NCBI RefSeq assembly: GCF_900090285.1
Contig: NZ_LT607754.1
Span: 3,994,001 to 4,058,000 of the forward strand
DNA: 64,000 bases
Reading direction: 5' to 3'
DNA from: Micromonospora inositola
GTDB lineage: Bacteria > Actinomycetota > Actinomycetes > Mycobacteriales > Micromonosporaceae
This document shows positions 43,462 to 52,679 of the stretch, piece by piece. The notes beneath the pieces are model-generated. The model did no database searches. It saw only the letters and a program-made list of their open reading frames with translations, and had not been told where the DNA came from. Position 1 is the stretch's first letter, and every line of letters begins with the position of its first letter. Position numbers and translations under genes: made by a program.

Positions 43462-44874
43462 ATGTCGGTTACCCCCGAGAACCTCGGCGACCTCAGCCGC
43501 CGGACCCTGCTCCAGCGGGCCGCCGCGGCCGGCCTGCTGGCGACCCCGGCCGCCGGCCTGCTCAGCGCCTGCGCCGGCAGCGAGCCGAGCAAGTCCGACG
43601 ACACCGGCGCCGCCAAGAGCAAGGACAACCCGTTCGGCGTCAAGGACGGCAGCGCCGTCAAGGTGGTCATCTTCAACGGCGGCCTCGGCGACCAGTGGGC
43701 GAAGGAAGACAAGGTCGTCTTCAACGCCAAGCACGCGAACATCACGGTCAACATGAGCTCCACCCAGAAGATCAAGACCGAAGAGCAGCCGAAGATGGCG
43801 ACCCAGCCGAGCGACCTGGTGATGAACTCGGGCGCGGACAGCATGGACCGCAGCACGCTGATCAACGAGGGCGCGATCGAGCCGCTCGACGACCTGCTCA
43901 CCGCCCCGGCGTGGGACGGCGAGGGCACGGTGGCCGACACGCTGCTGCCGGGCACGGTCGGCGACGGCACCCAGAACGGGAAGTTCTACGTCGTGAACGT
44001 GGCGTACACGGTGTGGGGCAACTGGTACAACGCGGCCCTGTTCAAGAAGGAGGGTTGGCAGGCGCCGACCACCTGGGACGAGTTCTTCGCCCTGGCCCCG
44101 AAGATCAAGGCCAAGGGCATGGCGCCGTACGTCCACGACGCCGTCCACGGCTACTACCCCCGCTGGGCGCTCATGGCGAGCATCTGGAAGGCGGTGGGCA
44201 AGCAGGCGGTCATCGACATCGACAACCTCAAGGACAACGCCTGGAAGGCCGACGGCATCGTCAAGGCGCTGGAGCCGTGGGAGAAGCTGGTCAAGGACAA
44301 GCTGCTCCTGCCGGGCAAGCTCGACCACACCCAGTCGCAGCAGGCCTGGCTCGACGGCAAGGCGGCGTTCATCCAGGTCGGCACCTGGCTGAAGAACGAG
44401 ATGACCGCGACCATCCCGCCGGGCTTCGAGCTGACGCTCTCGGACTACTGGTCCAACCCGGGCGACAAGGCGGCCAAGGACGTGTACGCCGGCTCCGGCG
44501 AGGGCTTCGTGGTGCCGAGCAAGGCGCCGAACAAGGAGGCGGCCAAGGAGTTCCTGCGGGCGATCCTGTCCAAGGCCGGCTCGGCGAAGTTCGCGGAGCT
44601 GACCAAGTCGCTGGCCTCCACCAAGGGCTCCGGCGACAACGTGCAGGACACCGCGTTGGCGTCCGCGAACACGCTGATGAAGAACGCCACCTCGGACCTG
44701 ATCTCGGTCAAGTTCCCGGACTTCTACGCCGACCTGGACAAGGAGAGCCAGAACCTGTCCGAGGAGCTGATGGCGGGCCGGCTCACGGCGAAGCAGTTTG
44801 TCGACAAGATGCAGGCGGCCGCGGACAAGGTCGCCAAGGACTCGTCGATCAAGAAGCAGACCCGCACGGCCTGA
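43462..44874 (+). CDS. ngcE: NgcE-type GlcNAc/chitobiose-binding lipoprotein (copy 2)
   Basis: A 470-residue binding protein paralogous to the one at 35248. The signal has twin arginines (LSRRTLLQRAAAAG) and the lipobox LLSAC. Shared blocks include VVIFNGGLGDQWAKED and a C-terminal SIKKQTRTA. Differences in the ligand face (for example VAYTVWGNWYNAALF against TYTAYGIWHSTKLF) suggest a related but not identical oligosaccharide. Start ATG after AAGGAGAG. Confidence 0.9.
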   Translation: MSVTPENLGDLSRRTLLQRAAAAGLLATPAAGLLSACAGSEPSKSDDTGAAKSKDNPFGVKDGSAVKVVIFNGGLGDQWAKEDKVVFNAKHANITVNMSSTQKIKTEEQPKMATQPSDLVMNSGADSMDRSTLINEGAIEPLDDLLTAPAWDGEGTVADTLLPGTVGDGTQNGKFYVVNVAYTVWGNWYNAALFKKEGWQAPTTWDEFFALAPKIKAKGMAPYVHDAVHGYYPRWALMASIWKAVGKQAVIDIDNLKDNAWKADGIVKALEPWEKLVKDKLLLPGKLDHTQSQQAWLDGKAAFIQVGTWLKNEMTATIPPGFELTLSDYWSNPGDKAAKDVYAGSGEGFVVPSKAPNKEAAKEFLRAILSKAGSAKFAELTKSLASTKGSGDNVQDTALASANTLMKNATSDLISVKFPDFYADLDKESQNLSEELMAGRLTAKQFVDKMQAAADKVAKDSSIKKQTRTA

Positions 44875-44906
44875 CCGACCCCGATCAGTTAGAGAAGTGA
44901 GTGACC

Positions 44907-45848
44907 ATGCGGCATGGTGTTGCGCGTTTCGTCACGGGTTTCCTGGCCCTGCCGGTTGCGCTGTACCTCTTCTACGTGGTGTGGCCCTTCGTGCAGGCGG
45001 CGGGTTACTCGCTGACCGACTGGGGTGGGTACTCGGACTCCCAGCACTTCGTCGGTCTTGACAACTACGTCCGGCTGCTGTCGGACGAGTTGATCAGGAA
45101 GGCCTTCTGGCACAACGTGTTCTTCCTGGTCACCGTGCCGCTGTTCACCATCGCGCTGGCCCTGTTCCTCGCGTTCCTGCTCAACGTGGGCGGACGCGAG
45201 GACAGGGCCGGCATCCGCGGGGTGTTCGGCTCCGCCCTCTACAAGGTCATTTTCTTCTTCCCGCAGGTGCTGTCGCTGGTGGTCATCGCCGTCATGTGGC
45301 AGCAGATCTACCGGACCGACCAGCAGGGCCTGATCAACGGCCTGCTCGTCAAGATCGGGCTGGTCGACGCGGAGAACCCGATCGCCTTCACCGCCGACCC
45401 GGAGCCGTTCCTCGGCATCCCCGCGGTGCTCTGGTGGCTGCTGCTCATCGCGGTGTGGAGCGGCGCCGGCTTCTACATGGTGCTCTTCTCCGCGGCCATG
45501 CAGTCGATCCCGAAGGACATCTACGAGGCGGCGATCCTCGACGGGGCCGGCCGGTTCCACACGTTCTTCCGGGTCACCCTGCCGCTGCTCCGGGACACCA
45601 TCTCGGTCGCCTGGGTCTACCTGGGCTTCATCGCCCTGGACATGTACGCCCTGGTCTTCGTCATGACGCCGAGCCAGGGCGGCCCGAACCACGCCAGCGA
45701 GATCTTCGCCTCGGTGATCCAGTTCAACGCGTTCCAGAAGGGCCAGTTCGGCTACGCCTGCGCGATCGCCGTGGCACTGGCCATCTTCACCATCCTGCTG
45801 GCCGCCCTCCAGCTGAGGATTACCCGCCGTGAGCGGATCGAGTTCTGA
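44907..45848 (+). CDS. ngcF: Sugar ABC permease NgcF-like (copy 2)
   Basis: A 313-residue permease, six helices, EAA loop EAAILDGAGRFHTFFRVTLPLL. The ATG at 44907 (MRHGVARF) matches the start of copy 1 (MRHGK) and is preferred over GTG 44901; AGAGAAG lies upstream. It sits 32 nt after ngcE copy 2. Confidence 0.9.
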   Translation: MRHGVARFVTGFLALPVALYLFYVVWPFVQAAGYSLTDWGGYSDSQHFVGLDNYVRLLSDELIRKAFWHNVFFLVTVPLFTIALALFLAFLLNVGGREDRAGIRGVFGSALYKVIFFFPQVLSLVVIAVMWQQIYRTDQQGLINGLLVKIGLVDAENPIAFTADPEPFLGIPAVLWWLLLIAVWSGAGFYMVLFSAAMQSIPKDIYEAAILDGAGRFHTFFRVTLPLLRDTISVAWVYLGFIALDMYALVFVMTPSQGGPNHASEIFASVIQFNAFQKGQFGYACAIAVALAIFTILLAALQLRITRRERIEF

Positions 45849-45861
45849 GGAGGCCTGGACG

Positions 45862-46815
45862 ATGAGCACGGTGACCCACACCTCCGACCAGAGGCGACCC
45901 GATGCGGCGTCGCCGGCCGATTCGGCAGCGGGCCGACGGGCGAAAGCCGCCAACAGCATCGGCGGCCGGATATTCAACGGCTTCTCGCACCTGTTCCTCG
46001 CGGTGTGGGCGATCATGGTGGTCTATCCGCTGCTCTGGGTGGTGATGTCCGCACTCAAGACCGACTCGGAGGTGATCCGCGAGCCGCTGTCGCTGATCCC
46101 GAAGTCGCTGCAGTGGGACAACTTCGCCCGGGCCTGGACGGCCGGGATCGACAGCTTCTTCCTGAACACACTGCTCGTGCTCGCCTTCAGCGTGACCCTG
46201 ACGATGCTGCTGGGCTCGATGGCGGCGTACGCGCTGGCCCGCTACGAGTTCCGGGGCAACCGGCTGATCTACTGGATGTTCCTGTCGGGGCTGACGCTGC
46301 CGGTCTACCTCGCCGCGGTGCCACTGTTCAAGGGCGTCTACAACATGAGCGTGGTGTTTCCGCTGCTCGGCCCGAACAAGCACGCCACGCTGATTCTGGT
46401 CTATGTGGCCTGGTCGCTGTCGTTCACCGTCTTCTTCATGCACTCGTTCTTCCGGACGCTGCCGCACTCGATCGCCGAGGCGGCGATGGTCGACGGCGCC
46501 TCGCACACCCGGGCGTTCTTCAGCGTCATGCTGCCGATGGCCAAGCCGGGCCTGGTCAGCATCGGCATCTTCAACGTCCTCGGCCAGTGGAACCAGTGGT
46601 ACCTGCCGACCCTGCTCATGCAGTCCGTGGCGGGCGAGCCGAAGCACCAGGTGATCGCCCAGGGGCTGATCGAGCTCTCGGTCAACCAGGGCTACAAGTC
46701 CGACTGGTCCGGCCTCTTCGCCGGGGTCACCATGGCGATGCTCCCGGTGCTGATCGTGTACATCGTCTTCCAGCGCCAGGTCCAGTCCGGCCTGACGGCC
46801 GGCGTGGGGAAGTAA
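45862..46815 (+). CDS. ngcG: Sugar ABC permease NgcG-like (copy 2)
   Basis: A 317-residue permease with a 45-residue hydrophilic N-terminus, six helices and the EAA loop EAAMVDGASHTRAFFSVMLP. The ATG at 45862 follows GAGGAGG. It is the last gene of the RpiR-SIS-ngcEFG operon, which ends at a strong hairpin. Confidence 0.9.
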   Translation: MSTVTHTSDQRRPDAASPADSAAGRRAKAANSIGGRIFNGFSHLFLAVWAIMVVYPLLWVVMSALKTDSEVIREPLSLIPKSLQWDNFARAWTAGIDSFFLNTLLVLAFSVTLTMLLGSMAAYALARYEFRGNRLIYWMFLSGLTLPVYLAAVPLFKGVYNMSVVFPLLGPNKHATLILVYVAWSLSFTVFFMHSFFRTLPHSIAEAAMVDGASHTRAFFSVMLPMAKPGLVSIGIFNVLGQWNQWYLPTLLMQSVAGEPKHQVIAQGLIELSVNQGYKSDWSGLFAGVTMAMLPVLIVYIVFQRQVQSGLTAGVGK

Positions 46816-46844
46816 CCCGCCCGCCGCGGGGGCGCGGCCGCCCG

Positions 46845-46882
46845 CGGCGAGTGGCCGTCCCGGTCGGGACGGCCACTCGCCG
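46845..46882. terminator. Strong terminator after the second ngcEFG operon
   Basis: A perfect 17-bp stem pairs 46845-46861 with 46866-46882 around a GGTC loop, 29 nt after the stop codon. No U tract follows. Confidence 0.65.
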
Positions 46883-46937
46883 TCGTGCATGAGGGCTCTC
46901 GGGCGACGGCGCGCGGCGGACTGTCGCAGGTGCGGGG

Positions 46938-46943
46938 CAGAAT
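46938..46943 (+). promoter_or_regulatory. -10-like box of the polymerase gene, leaderless
   Basis: CAGAAT ends 7 nt before the GTG at 46951, the same arrangement as at 23813. Confidence 0.45.
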
Positions 46944-46950
46944 CACGTCC

Positions 46951-48624
46951 GTGCTGGTGGCGGTGGTGGCGGACGAGCGGGGCGGGGGAGTGCTGCAACC
47001 CCTCGACGCCGCCGGCCGGCCCGCCGGGCCGGCGGAGCCGGTGCCCGACCTCGCCGCCGCGGTGGCCGCCCGGGAGGCCGCCGAGCGCCCGCGCTGGGTG
47101 TGGGCCGCCGGGGCGGCGGTCTACCCCGTGCTGCTGCGCGCCGGGGTCCGGCTGGAGCGCTGCCACGACGTGGAACTGACCGAGGCGCTGCTGCTCGGGC
47201 ACGCCGGCCGGTGGGGCGAGCCCCGGTCGCTCGCCGCGGCCTGGGCGCGGCTGACCGGCGCGCCGGTCCCGCCCGACCCGGCGCCCCGCCCGCCGGAGCC
47301 GCCCGGCCATGGGCAGGGCGCGCTCTTCGACGCGCCGTCCGGTCCGCCCGGCCCGGGCATCGAAGCGCTGACCCGGGTGTACGCCGACCAGCTCGCCCGG
47401 ATCGCGGCGACCGAGCATCCCGGCCGGTTCCGCCTGCTGGTGGCGGCCGAGTCGGCGGGCGCGCTGATCGCCACGGAGATGGGGGCGGCCGGGCTGCCGT
47501 GGCGGGCCGAGGTGCACGACGCGATGCTCGCCGAGTTGCTCGGGGAGGCGTCCCCGGTGGGCGGGCCGCCCCGCCGGCTGGCCGAGCTGGCCGCCCGGAT
47601 CGCCGCGGCGTTCGGCGTACGGCAGCTGCACGCGGACTCCCCGGCGGAGCTGTTGAAGGCGTTCGCCCGGGCCGGCGTGGAGCTGCCGAACACCCGAGCC
47701 TGGGTGTTGCGCGGGGTGGAGCATCCGGCGGTGCCGCTGGTCCTGGAATACAAGGAGCTCTACCGGATCTGGACGGCGCACGGCTGGGCGTGGCGGGACG
47801 CCTGGGTCTCCGGCGGCCGCTTCCACCCGGAGTACGTGCCCGGCGGCGTGGTCTCCGGCCGATGGGCCACCCGGGGCGGCGGGGCGCTGCAGATCCCGAA
47901 GGTGATCCGGCGCGCGGTGGTGGCCGATCCCGGCTGGACCTTCGTCGTCGCCGACGCGGGCCAGTTGGAGCCGCGGGTGCTGGGCGCGGTCTCCGGGGAC
48001 GCCCGGCTCGCGGCGGCCGGTGGGGCCGGCGACCTCTACGCCGCGCTCGCCCGGGACGCCTTCGCCGGTGACCGGGCCCGGGCGAAGGTGGCCCTGCTCG
48101 GCGCGATGTACGGGCAGACCGGCGGATCGGCGGTGCCCGCCCTGGCCGTGCTCAAGCGGAACTACCCGACGGCGTTCGGCTACGTCGAGGCGGCGGCGCG
48201 GACCGGCGAGGCCGGTGGACTGGTGCGCTCCTGGCTCGGGCGCACCTGCCCGCCGGGCTCGGTCGGCTTCGCCGACGGCGACGAGGCGGACCCGGACGCC
48301 GGGGGAGACCCACAGGGGCCCCGGGCCCGCGCCGCCCGTTCCCGGGGCCGGTTCACCCGCAACTTCGTCATCCAGGCGACCGCCGCCGAGTGGGCCTCGA
48401 CGCTGCTGGCCACGTTGCGGACGGCCCTCGCGGGCACCGAGGCCGAGCTGGTCTTCTTTCAGCACGACGAGGTGATCGTGCACTGCCCGGCCGGGCAGGC
48501 CGAGGCGGTGGCGGAGGCGGTCACCGCCGCGGGGGCGCGGGCGGCGGCGCTGCTCTTCGGCGACACCCCGGTCCGGTTCCCGCTGGACCTGTCCGTGGTC
48601 GACTGCTACGCCGACGCGGCATAG
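46951..48624 (+). CDS. PolA-like bifunctional 3'-5' exonuclease/DNA polymerase
   Basis: A 557-residue family A polymerase homologue without a 5' nuclease domain. Palm motif A is VVADAGQLEPRVLG (D335; the usual DYSQIELR has become DAGQLEPR), the fingers motif is RAKVALLGAMYGQTGG, and motif C is FFQHDEVIVHCP (H505, D506, E507). The N-terminal exonuclease-like domain is degenerate and I see no clear DxE. Members are widespread in actinobacteria beside the true PolA and are poorly characterised. Start GTG 46951 is chosen from the -10 box; GTG 46930 or 46885 would lengthen it. Confidence 0.82.
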   Translation: MLVAVVADERGGGVLQPLDAAGRPAGPAEPVPDLAAAVAAREAAERPRWVWAAGAAVYPVLLRAGVRLERCHDVELTEALLLGHAGRWGEPRSLAAAWARLTGAPVPPDPAPRPPEPPGHGQGALFDAPSGPPGPGIEALTRVYADQLARIAATEHPGRFRLLVAAESAGALIATEMGAAGLPWRAEVHDAMLAELLGEASPVGGPPRRLAELAARIAAAFGVRQLHADSPAELLKAFARAGVELPNTRAWVLRGVEHPAVPLVLEYKELYRIWTAHGWAWRDAWVSGGRFHPEYVPGGVVSGRWATRGGGALQIPKVIRRAVVADPGWTFVVADAGQLEPRVLGAVSGDARLAAAGGAGDLYAALARDAFAGDRARAKVALLGAMYGQTGGSAVPALAVLKRNYPTAFGYVEAAARTGEAGGLVRSWLGRTCPPGSVGFADGDEADPDAGGDPQGPRARAARSRGRFTRNFVIQATAAEWASTLLATLRTALAGTEAELVFFQHDEVIVHCPAGQAEAVAEAVTAAGARAAALLFGDTPVRFPLDLSVVDCYADAA

Positions 48625-48767
48625 TCAGGCAATTTTCCTTTTTGCCCCGCTACCCCGCCCCGGGGGTGCTCGTTGGGCCCGTTGTGCGTAAACGGGACGG
48701 ACCGGACGCGGGTGGCGCCGGTGCCGTCCCCACGGTCGAGGGGGCCCAGCTGAACCGGATCGCAGGA

Positions 48768-49361
48768 ATGATCATCGCAGCGGGTGGGGGACGTCGCCTC
48801 GGCGGACCCGAGGCGCTGCTGCACCAGGGGGAGAAGCCCCTGGTGAACCGGATGATCGACACGATGGTCGAGGCGGGCTGCGAGCAGATCGTGGTCGTAC
48901 TGGGCGCGGCGGCCGACCAGGTCCGCCAGACGACCGACCTGACCGGGGCCACCGTGGTGGTCAACCGGGCGTGGGGGACCGGCGTCGGCTCCTCCATCCG
49001 CGCCGGCCTGGCGGCCCTGACCGACGACGGGATCGAGGCGGTCGTCGTGGCGCCCGTGGACATGCCGGGGCTGACCGCCGGCGCGATCCGGCGGGTGACC
49101 GCGCTGCCGTACCCCGACGTGCTGGTCTGCGCGACCTACGACGGACTGCGCGGCTACCCGATGCTCTTCGGCCGCCGGCACTGGGCCGGCATCGCCACCC
49201 TGGCGAGCGCGGACGTCGGCGCCCGGCCCTACCTGCTGGCGCACAAGGACCAGATCGTCGACATCTCCTGCGACTCGGTGGCCGACGGCAGCCGGATCGA
49301 CAGCCCCGAGTTGATGGCGCTCTACGGCCTCACCATCCCCGAGCAGCGCGTCGGCGTCTGA
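48768..49361 (+). CDS. MobA-like nucleotidyltransferase
   Basis: A protein of about 197 residues with a Rossmann nucleotidyltransferase fold: MIIAAGGGRRLGGPEALLH, VVVLGAAADQVRQ, and VVAPVDMPGLTAGAIRR (metal Asp). It resembles MobA/MocA-type molybdenum cofactor transferases. The Lys normally found in GxPKAL is Glu here (GGPEAL). The start is uncertain: an SD-like GAGGGGG (48738-48744) stands 5 nt before a CTG at 48750, and a GTG at 48684 is also in frame. No other molybdenum gene is nearby, so the substrate is open. Confidence 0.75.
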   Translation: MIIAAGGGRRLGGPEALLHQGEKPLVNRMIDTMVEAGCEQIVVVLGAAADQVRQTTDLTGATVVVNRAWGTGVGSSIRAGLAALTDDGIEAVVVAPVDMPGLTAGAIRRVTALPYPDVLVCATYDGLRGYPMLFGRRHWAGIATLASADVGARPYLLAHKDQIVDISCDSVADGSRIDSPELMALYGLTIPEQRVGV

Positions 49362-49388
49362 GTCGGCGCCGGGCGGTGGGCGCGGGCG

Positions 49389-49475
49389 GTGCTCAACGGG
49401 GTGGAGCACCTCCGGTTGGCCTCGGGCCCGTACGCGGGACGCTGGGTCGGCCTCTCCGCCCTCAAGCAGGGGTAG
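49389..49475 (+). pseudogene. Possible 3' gene remnant
   Basis: A 28-codon frame reads VLNGVEHLRLASGPYAGRWV and then GLSALKQG before TAG. It looks like the last strands of a secreted cell-wall or hydrolase domain (RLASGPYAGRWV is of SH3-like or cell-wall-binding type) but has no upstream body. Probably the end of a deleted gene, or chance. Confidence 0.25.
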
Positions 49476-49484
49476 CGACCGGGG

Positions 49485-50408
49485 TCAGGCCAGCGCGAAA
49501 AGGTCGGCCGCGTTCTCCCAGAGGACCGCGCGCAGCCAGTCGTCGCCGAGGTCGAGCCGTTCCAGCCCGGCGAGCTGCTCCGCGTACGGGTAGGGGATGT
49601 TCGGGAAGTCGCTGCCCAGCAGCACCTTGCCGGCCAGCCCCAGCTCGCGCAGCCGGGGCAGCTCGCCGGCCGGGAACGGCATGAACCGGTCGAAGAACGA
49701 GGTGAACGCCATGGTGGTGTCCAGCCGCACCCGCTCGTACTTCTCCGCCAGGTCGAGGAACGCGGCGTAGTCGGGCGCGCCCAGGTGGGCCACGACCGCG
49801 GTCAGCCCCGGATGCCGGGCGAGCAGCGCGGCGAACGGTTCCGGGCCGGTGTGCGGGGTGCCGACGGGCGCGTGCCCGGCGTGCACCACCACCGGCACGC
49901 CCGCGTCGGCGAGCAGCCCCCACACCGCGTCCAGCGCCGGGTCGGTGGGGAGGAACCCGCCGACCTGGACGTGCACCTTGAACACCCGGGCGCCGGCGTC
50001 GAGCGCCCCGGCGACGTACCGGACCGTGTCCGGCTCCGGGTAGAAGGTCGCCGAGGGCAGGCAGCCCGGCGTGGCGCGGGCGAAGTCCAGCGTCCACCGG
50101 TTCAGCGCTTCCGCCATGCCGGGCCGGTGCGGGTACGCCAGGGCGGTGAACGCCCGTACGCCGAGCCGGCGCAGGTGCGCGACCCGCTCGGCGTCGCTCC
50201 ACCGGTACCGGATCGGCCACTCCGTGCCGACCAGCGGCCCGGCCGCGTCGAAGTACGCCCATACCTTGCGCAGCAGCCTTGGCGGCAGGAAGTGCACGTG
50301 CACGTCGGCCAGCCCGGGCAGGCCGAGTCGGCGCCAGAACGCCGGCACCGCGGCGTCCTCGACCGGCGGCCGGCCCGCGCCGGCCAGGGTGTCCTCGATC
50401 TCCGTCAC
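49485..50408 (-). CDS. Amidohydrolase-2-family metal-dependent hydrolase
   Basis: A 307-residue TIM-barrel amidohydrolase: DVHVHFLPPRLL (metal H-x-H), FKVHVQVGGF, VVHAGHAPVG, and GSDFPNIPYPYAEQL (metal Asp). This is the ACMSD/gamma-resorcylate decarboxylase-related group, which either hydrolyses or decarboxylates. Start GTG overlaps the stop of the upstream YdjM-like gene. Substrate unknown. Confidence 0.88.
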   Translation of the reverse strand: MTEIEDTLAGAGRPPVEDAAVPAFWRRLGLPGLADVHVHFLPPRLLRKVWAYFDAAGPLVGTEWPIRYRWSDAERVAHLRRLGVRAFTALAYPHRPGMAEALNRWTLDFARATPGCLPSATFYPEPDTVRYVAGALDAGARVFKVHVQVGGFLPTDPALDAVWGLLADAGVPVVVHAGHAPVGTPHTGPEPFAALLARHPGLTAVVAHLGAPDYAAFLDLAEKYERVRLDTTMAFTSFFDRFMPFPAGELPRLRELGLAGKVLLGSDFPNIPYPYAEQLAGLERLDLGDDWLRAVLWENAADLFALA

Positions 50409-51214
50409 ACCTCGATGTTGAACCGCTGCAGCACCGACGGCGCGACCAGCCCCACCGCGGCGAGCACCGCCAGCACGGTCAGCGCGGCCCGCAGCACGAT
50501 CACCTCGGCCTTGCTGCCGGTGCGCAGCGCGATGCCGTTGGGCAGGCCGACCATCGTCCACATCCGGCGCTTGATCGGGATCGGCCAGAGGATCGGCACC
50601 CCGGCCCGGGTGATCATGTCGCCGAGGATGTGCACGAAACAACCCACCCCGACGGCCAACCCGATCAGCGGATAACCTCGGTCGCCCGGCAGGTTGGCGA
50701 AGGTGAACCAGGCGGCGGCGGCCGAGGCCAGCGTCACGATCACCCAGCCGGCCCGCTCGGCCCACTCGTCGAAGAGCCCGCGCAGCGCCAGCCCGATCAT
50801 GAAGAACAGGATGCTGACCACCGCCCACTTGCCGAAGTGGGCGCAGAGCGCCGTGGTGCCCCAGCCGACCAGCACGGTGAACGGGAGGGTGTGGGTCAGC
50901 GTGCGGTGACCGTTGTTGCGGCGCGGATCCTTGCTGAGCTTGGTGGCGTAGTAGACGCCCAGCGAGATCTTCTCCATCACCTCGGCGATGAAGAGGCTGA
51001 ACACGCCGAAGGTGCGGGCCACCGTCGCCCCGCCCTGGTTGCGGGTCACCTTGCCGGAGAGGTCGAGGTCGGGGAAGAGCGCCCCGCCCGCGCAGACCGC
51101 GGTCCCCACCGCGAGCGCCAGCGGCGTCTGGTGGTAGTCGGAGAACTGGTCCAGCGCCCAGGACCCGGCCAGCCACACCGCCGCGCCGGACAGCGCGTGG
51201 GACGGTCCCATCAT
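50405..51214 (-). CDS. YdjM-like (LexA-binding, DUF457) membrane metal-dependent hydrolase
   Basis: A 269-residue membrane protein: MMGPSHALSGAAVW at the N-terminus, GGALFPDLDLSGK, NNGHRTLTHTLPF and VHILGDMITRAGV, the conserved H/D residues of the YdjM family, with about six helices. Possibly a membrane-bound phospholipase-like enzyme. It is followed by the amidohydrolase with a GTGA overlap. GGGGAGGG lies before the ATG. Confidence 0.85.
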   Translation of the reverse strand: MMGPSHALSGAAVWLAGSWALDQFSDYHQTPLALAVGTAVCAGGALFPDLDLSGKVTRNQGGATVARTFGVFSLFIAEVMEKISLGVYYATKLSKDPRRNNGHRTLTHTLPFTVLVGWGTTALCAHFGKWAVVSILFFMIGLALRGLFDEWAERAGWVIVTLASAAAAWFTFANLPGDRGYPLIGLAVGVGCFVHILGDMITRAGVPILWPIPIKRRMWTMVGLPNGIALRTGSKAEVIVLRAALTVLAVLAAVGLVAPSVLQRFNIEV

Positions 51215-51353
51215 GTCGACTCGCCCTCCCCAGAGATCTTGATCGACAAAACTACGCCACTGTAATCAGCCGCGTCGTCGAGGGGCATCACCCGGACGGT
51301 CCACTGGGGAGGGGCTCAGGGACCGGGTCGGAAGCGGTCAGGGCGCGGACGGC

Positions 51354-52679
51354 TCAGCTGGCGGCCCCGGTCAGCAGGTTTCCGTCCGGGATGGCGATGG
51401 CGGGCCGGCCACCGGTCAGCAGGGCGGCGGCCCGCCGGGCCTGGAACGGCCCGTGCTCCCGGCGGGCGGCGGCGTAACTGGTCGCGGTCCGGGCGGCGAT
51501 GGTCGACCAGCCGTACCGCTCGGCGACCATGCTGCGGGCCCGGCGGGCCAACCGGCGGGCGAAGACCTCGTCGCCGAGGAGCTGGTCGACCGCGCCGCCG
51601 AGCGCGTCGGGGTCGCTGTGCGGGAAGGTCACCCCGGTGACGCCGGGCTCGACGATCTCCGCCAGCCCGCCGGTGCTCGCCACGGCGAGGGGGGCTCCGG
51701 CGGCCGCCGCCTCCAGGGCGATCATGCCGAACGGCTCGTAGAGGCTGGGGATCACGGTCGCGTCGGTCGCGGCGAGCACCGCCGGCAGTTGGGTGGCGTC
51801 CAGGAAACCGGCGAAGCGCACGGTGTCGCCGAGGTGCAGCCGTCGCGCCTCGGCGACCAGCTCGTCCCGGTACGGCCCGTCCCCGGCGATGACCACCCGC
51901 AGCCCCGGGTGCCGGTCCCGCAGGTACGGCACCGCGTGCACCAGGTGCTGCACGCCCTTCTCGTAGACCAGCCGGCCGGCGTACCCGATCAGCGGGCCGT
52001 CCCCGGCGTAGCGGGCCCGGGCGGAGGCGACCGTCCGCGGGCGGGCGTGCCAGGCCCGGTGGTCGACCCCGTTGGGGACCACGTCGATTCGCCCGGTCGG
52101 CACGTCGAAGAGCCGGGCCACCTGGTCCCGCATGTAGCCGGAGCAGGCGATCACCCGGGCCGAGGCGTTGCTCAGCCAGTGCTCGACGCCGTGGATGGTG
52201 CGGTTCATCTCCGCCGGCAGCCAGCCCTGGTGCCGGCCGGCCTCGGTGGCGTGGATGGTGGTGACCAGCGGCAGGTCGAGGTGTTCGGCGAGGGTGACCG
52301 CGGAGTGCGCGACCAGCCAGTCGTGGGCGTGGATCACGTCGTACGCGCCGGACCCGGCGGCGCGCAGGGCGGTGCGGGTGAGCGTGTGGTTGAACGCCAT
52401 CGTCCAGGCCAGCAGGGAGCCGGTGGCGAGCGGGAAGGTGACCGGGTCCTCGGCGGCCCGGAGGATCCGGACGCCGTCGGCGTACTCCTCCGGCTGGGCG
52501 CCCTCGGCGTGCCGGGTGACGACGGTGACCTCGTGGCCGGCGGCGGCCAGGGCGACGGAGAGGGCGTGCACGTGGCGGCCGAGTCCACCGACGAGCACGG
52601 GCGGGTACTCCCAGGACAGGATCAGCACCCGCTGGTGCCGGGCGGGGTGGATGTCGATCACGTCGGCGTCAGGTGACAT
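51354..52679 (-). CDS. GT4-family glycosyltransferase (glycogen-synthase-like)
   Basis: A 441-residue GT-B enzyme: LILSWEYPPVLVGGLGRHVH at the N-terminus (the GGLGRH loop of starch/glycogen synthase-like GT4/GT5 enzymes), HAHDWLVAHSA, and the C-terminal donor site IPSLYEPFGMIALEAAAAG with the E-x7-E pattern. The upstream gene is an archaeal-type debranching enzyme, so an alpha-1,4-glucan role is likely, using ADP- or UDP-glucose. The ATG at 52679 follows GGGGGA; the longer reading to 52706 is rejected. Confidence 0.88.
   Translation of the reverse strand: MSPDADVIDIHPARHQRVLILSWEYPPVLVGGLGRHVHALSVALAAAGHEVTVVTRHAEGAQPEEYADGVRILRAAEDPVTFPLATGSLLAWTMAFNHTLTRTALRAAGSGAYDVIHAHDWLVAHSAVTLAEHLDLPLVTTIHATEAGRHQGWLPAEMNRTIHGVEHWLSNASARVIACSGYMRDQVARLFDVPTGRIDVVPNGVDHRAWHARPRTVASARARYAGDGPLIGYAGRLVYEKGVQHLVHAVPYLRDRHPGLRVVIAGDGPYRDELVAEARRLHLGDTVRFAGFLDATQLPAVLAATDATVIPSLYEPFGMIALEAAAAGAPLAVASTGGLAEIVEPGVTGVTFPHSDPDALGGAVDQLLGDEVFARRLARRARSMVAERYGWSTIAARTATSYAAARREHGPFQARRAAALLTGGRPAIAIPDGNLLTGAAS

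Noticed and set aside
45820..48483. An 887-codon open frame on the minus strand
   Set aside because: Antisense shadow of the second NgcG and the polymerase gene, no family motif, wrong codon-position GC.
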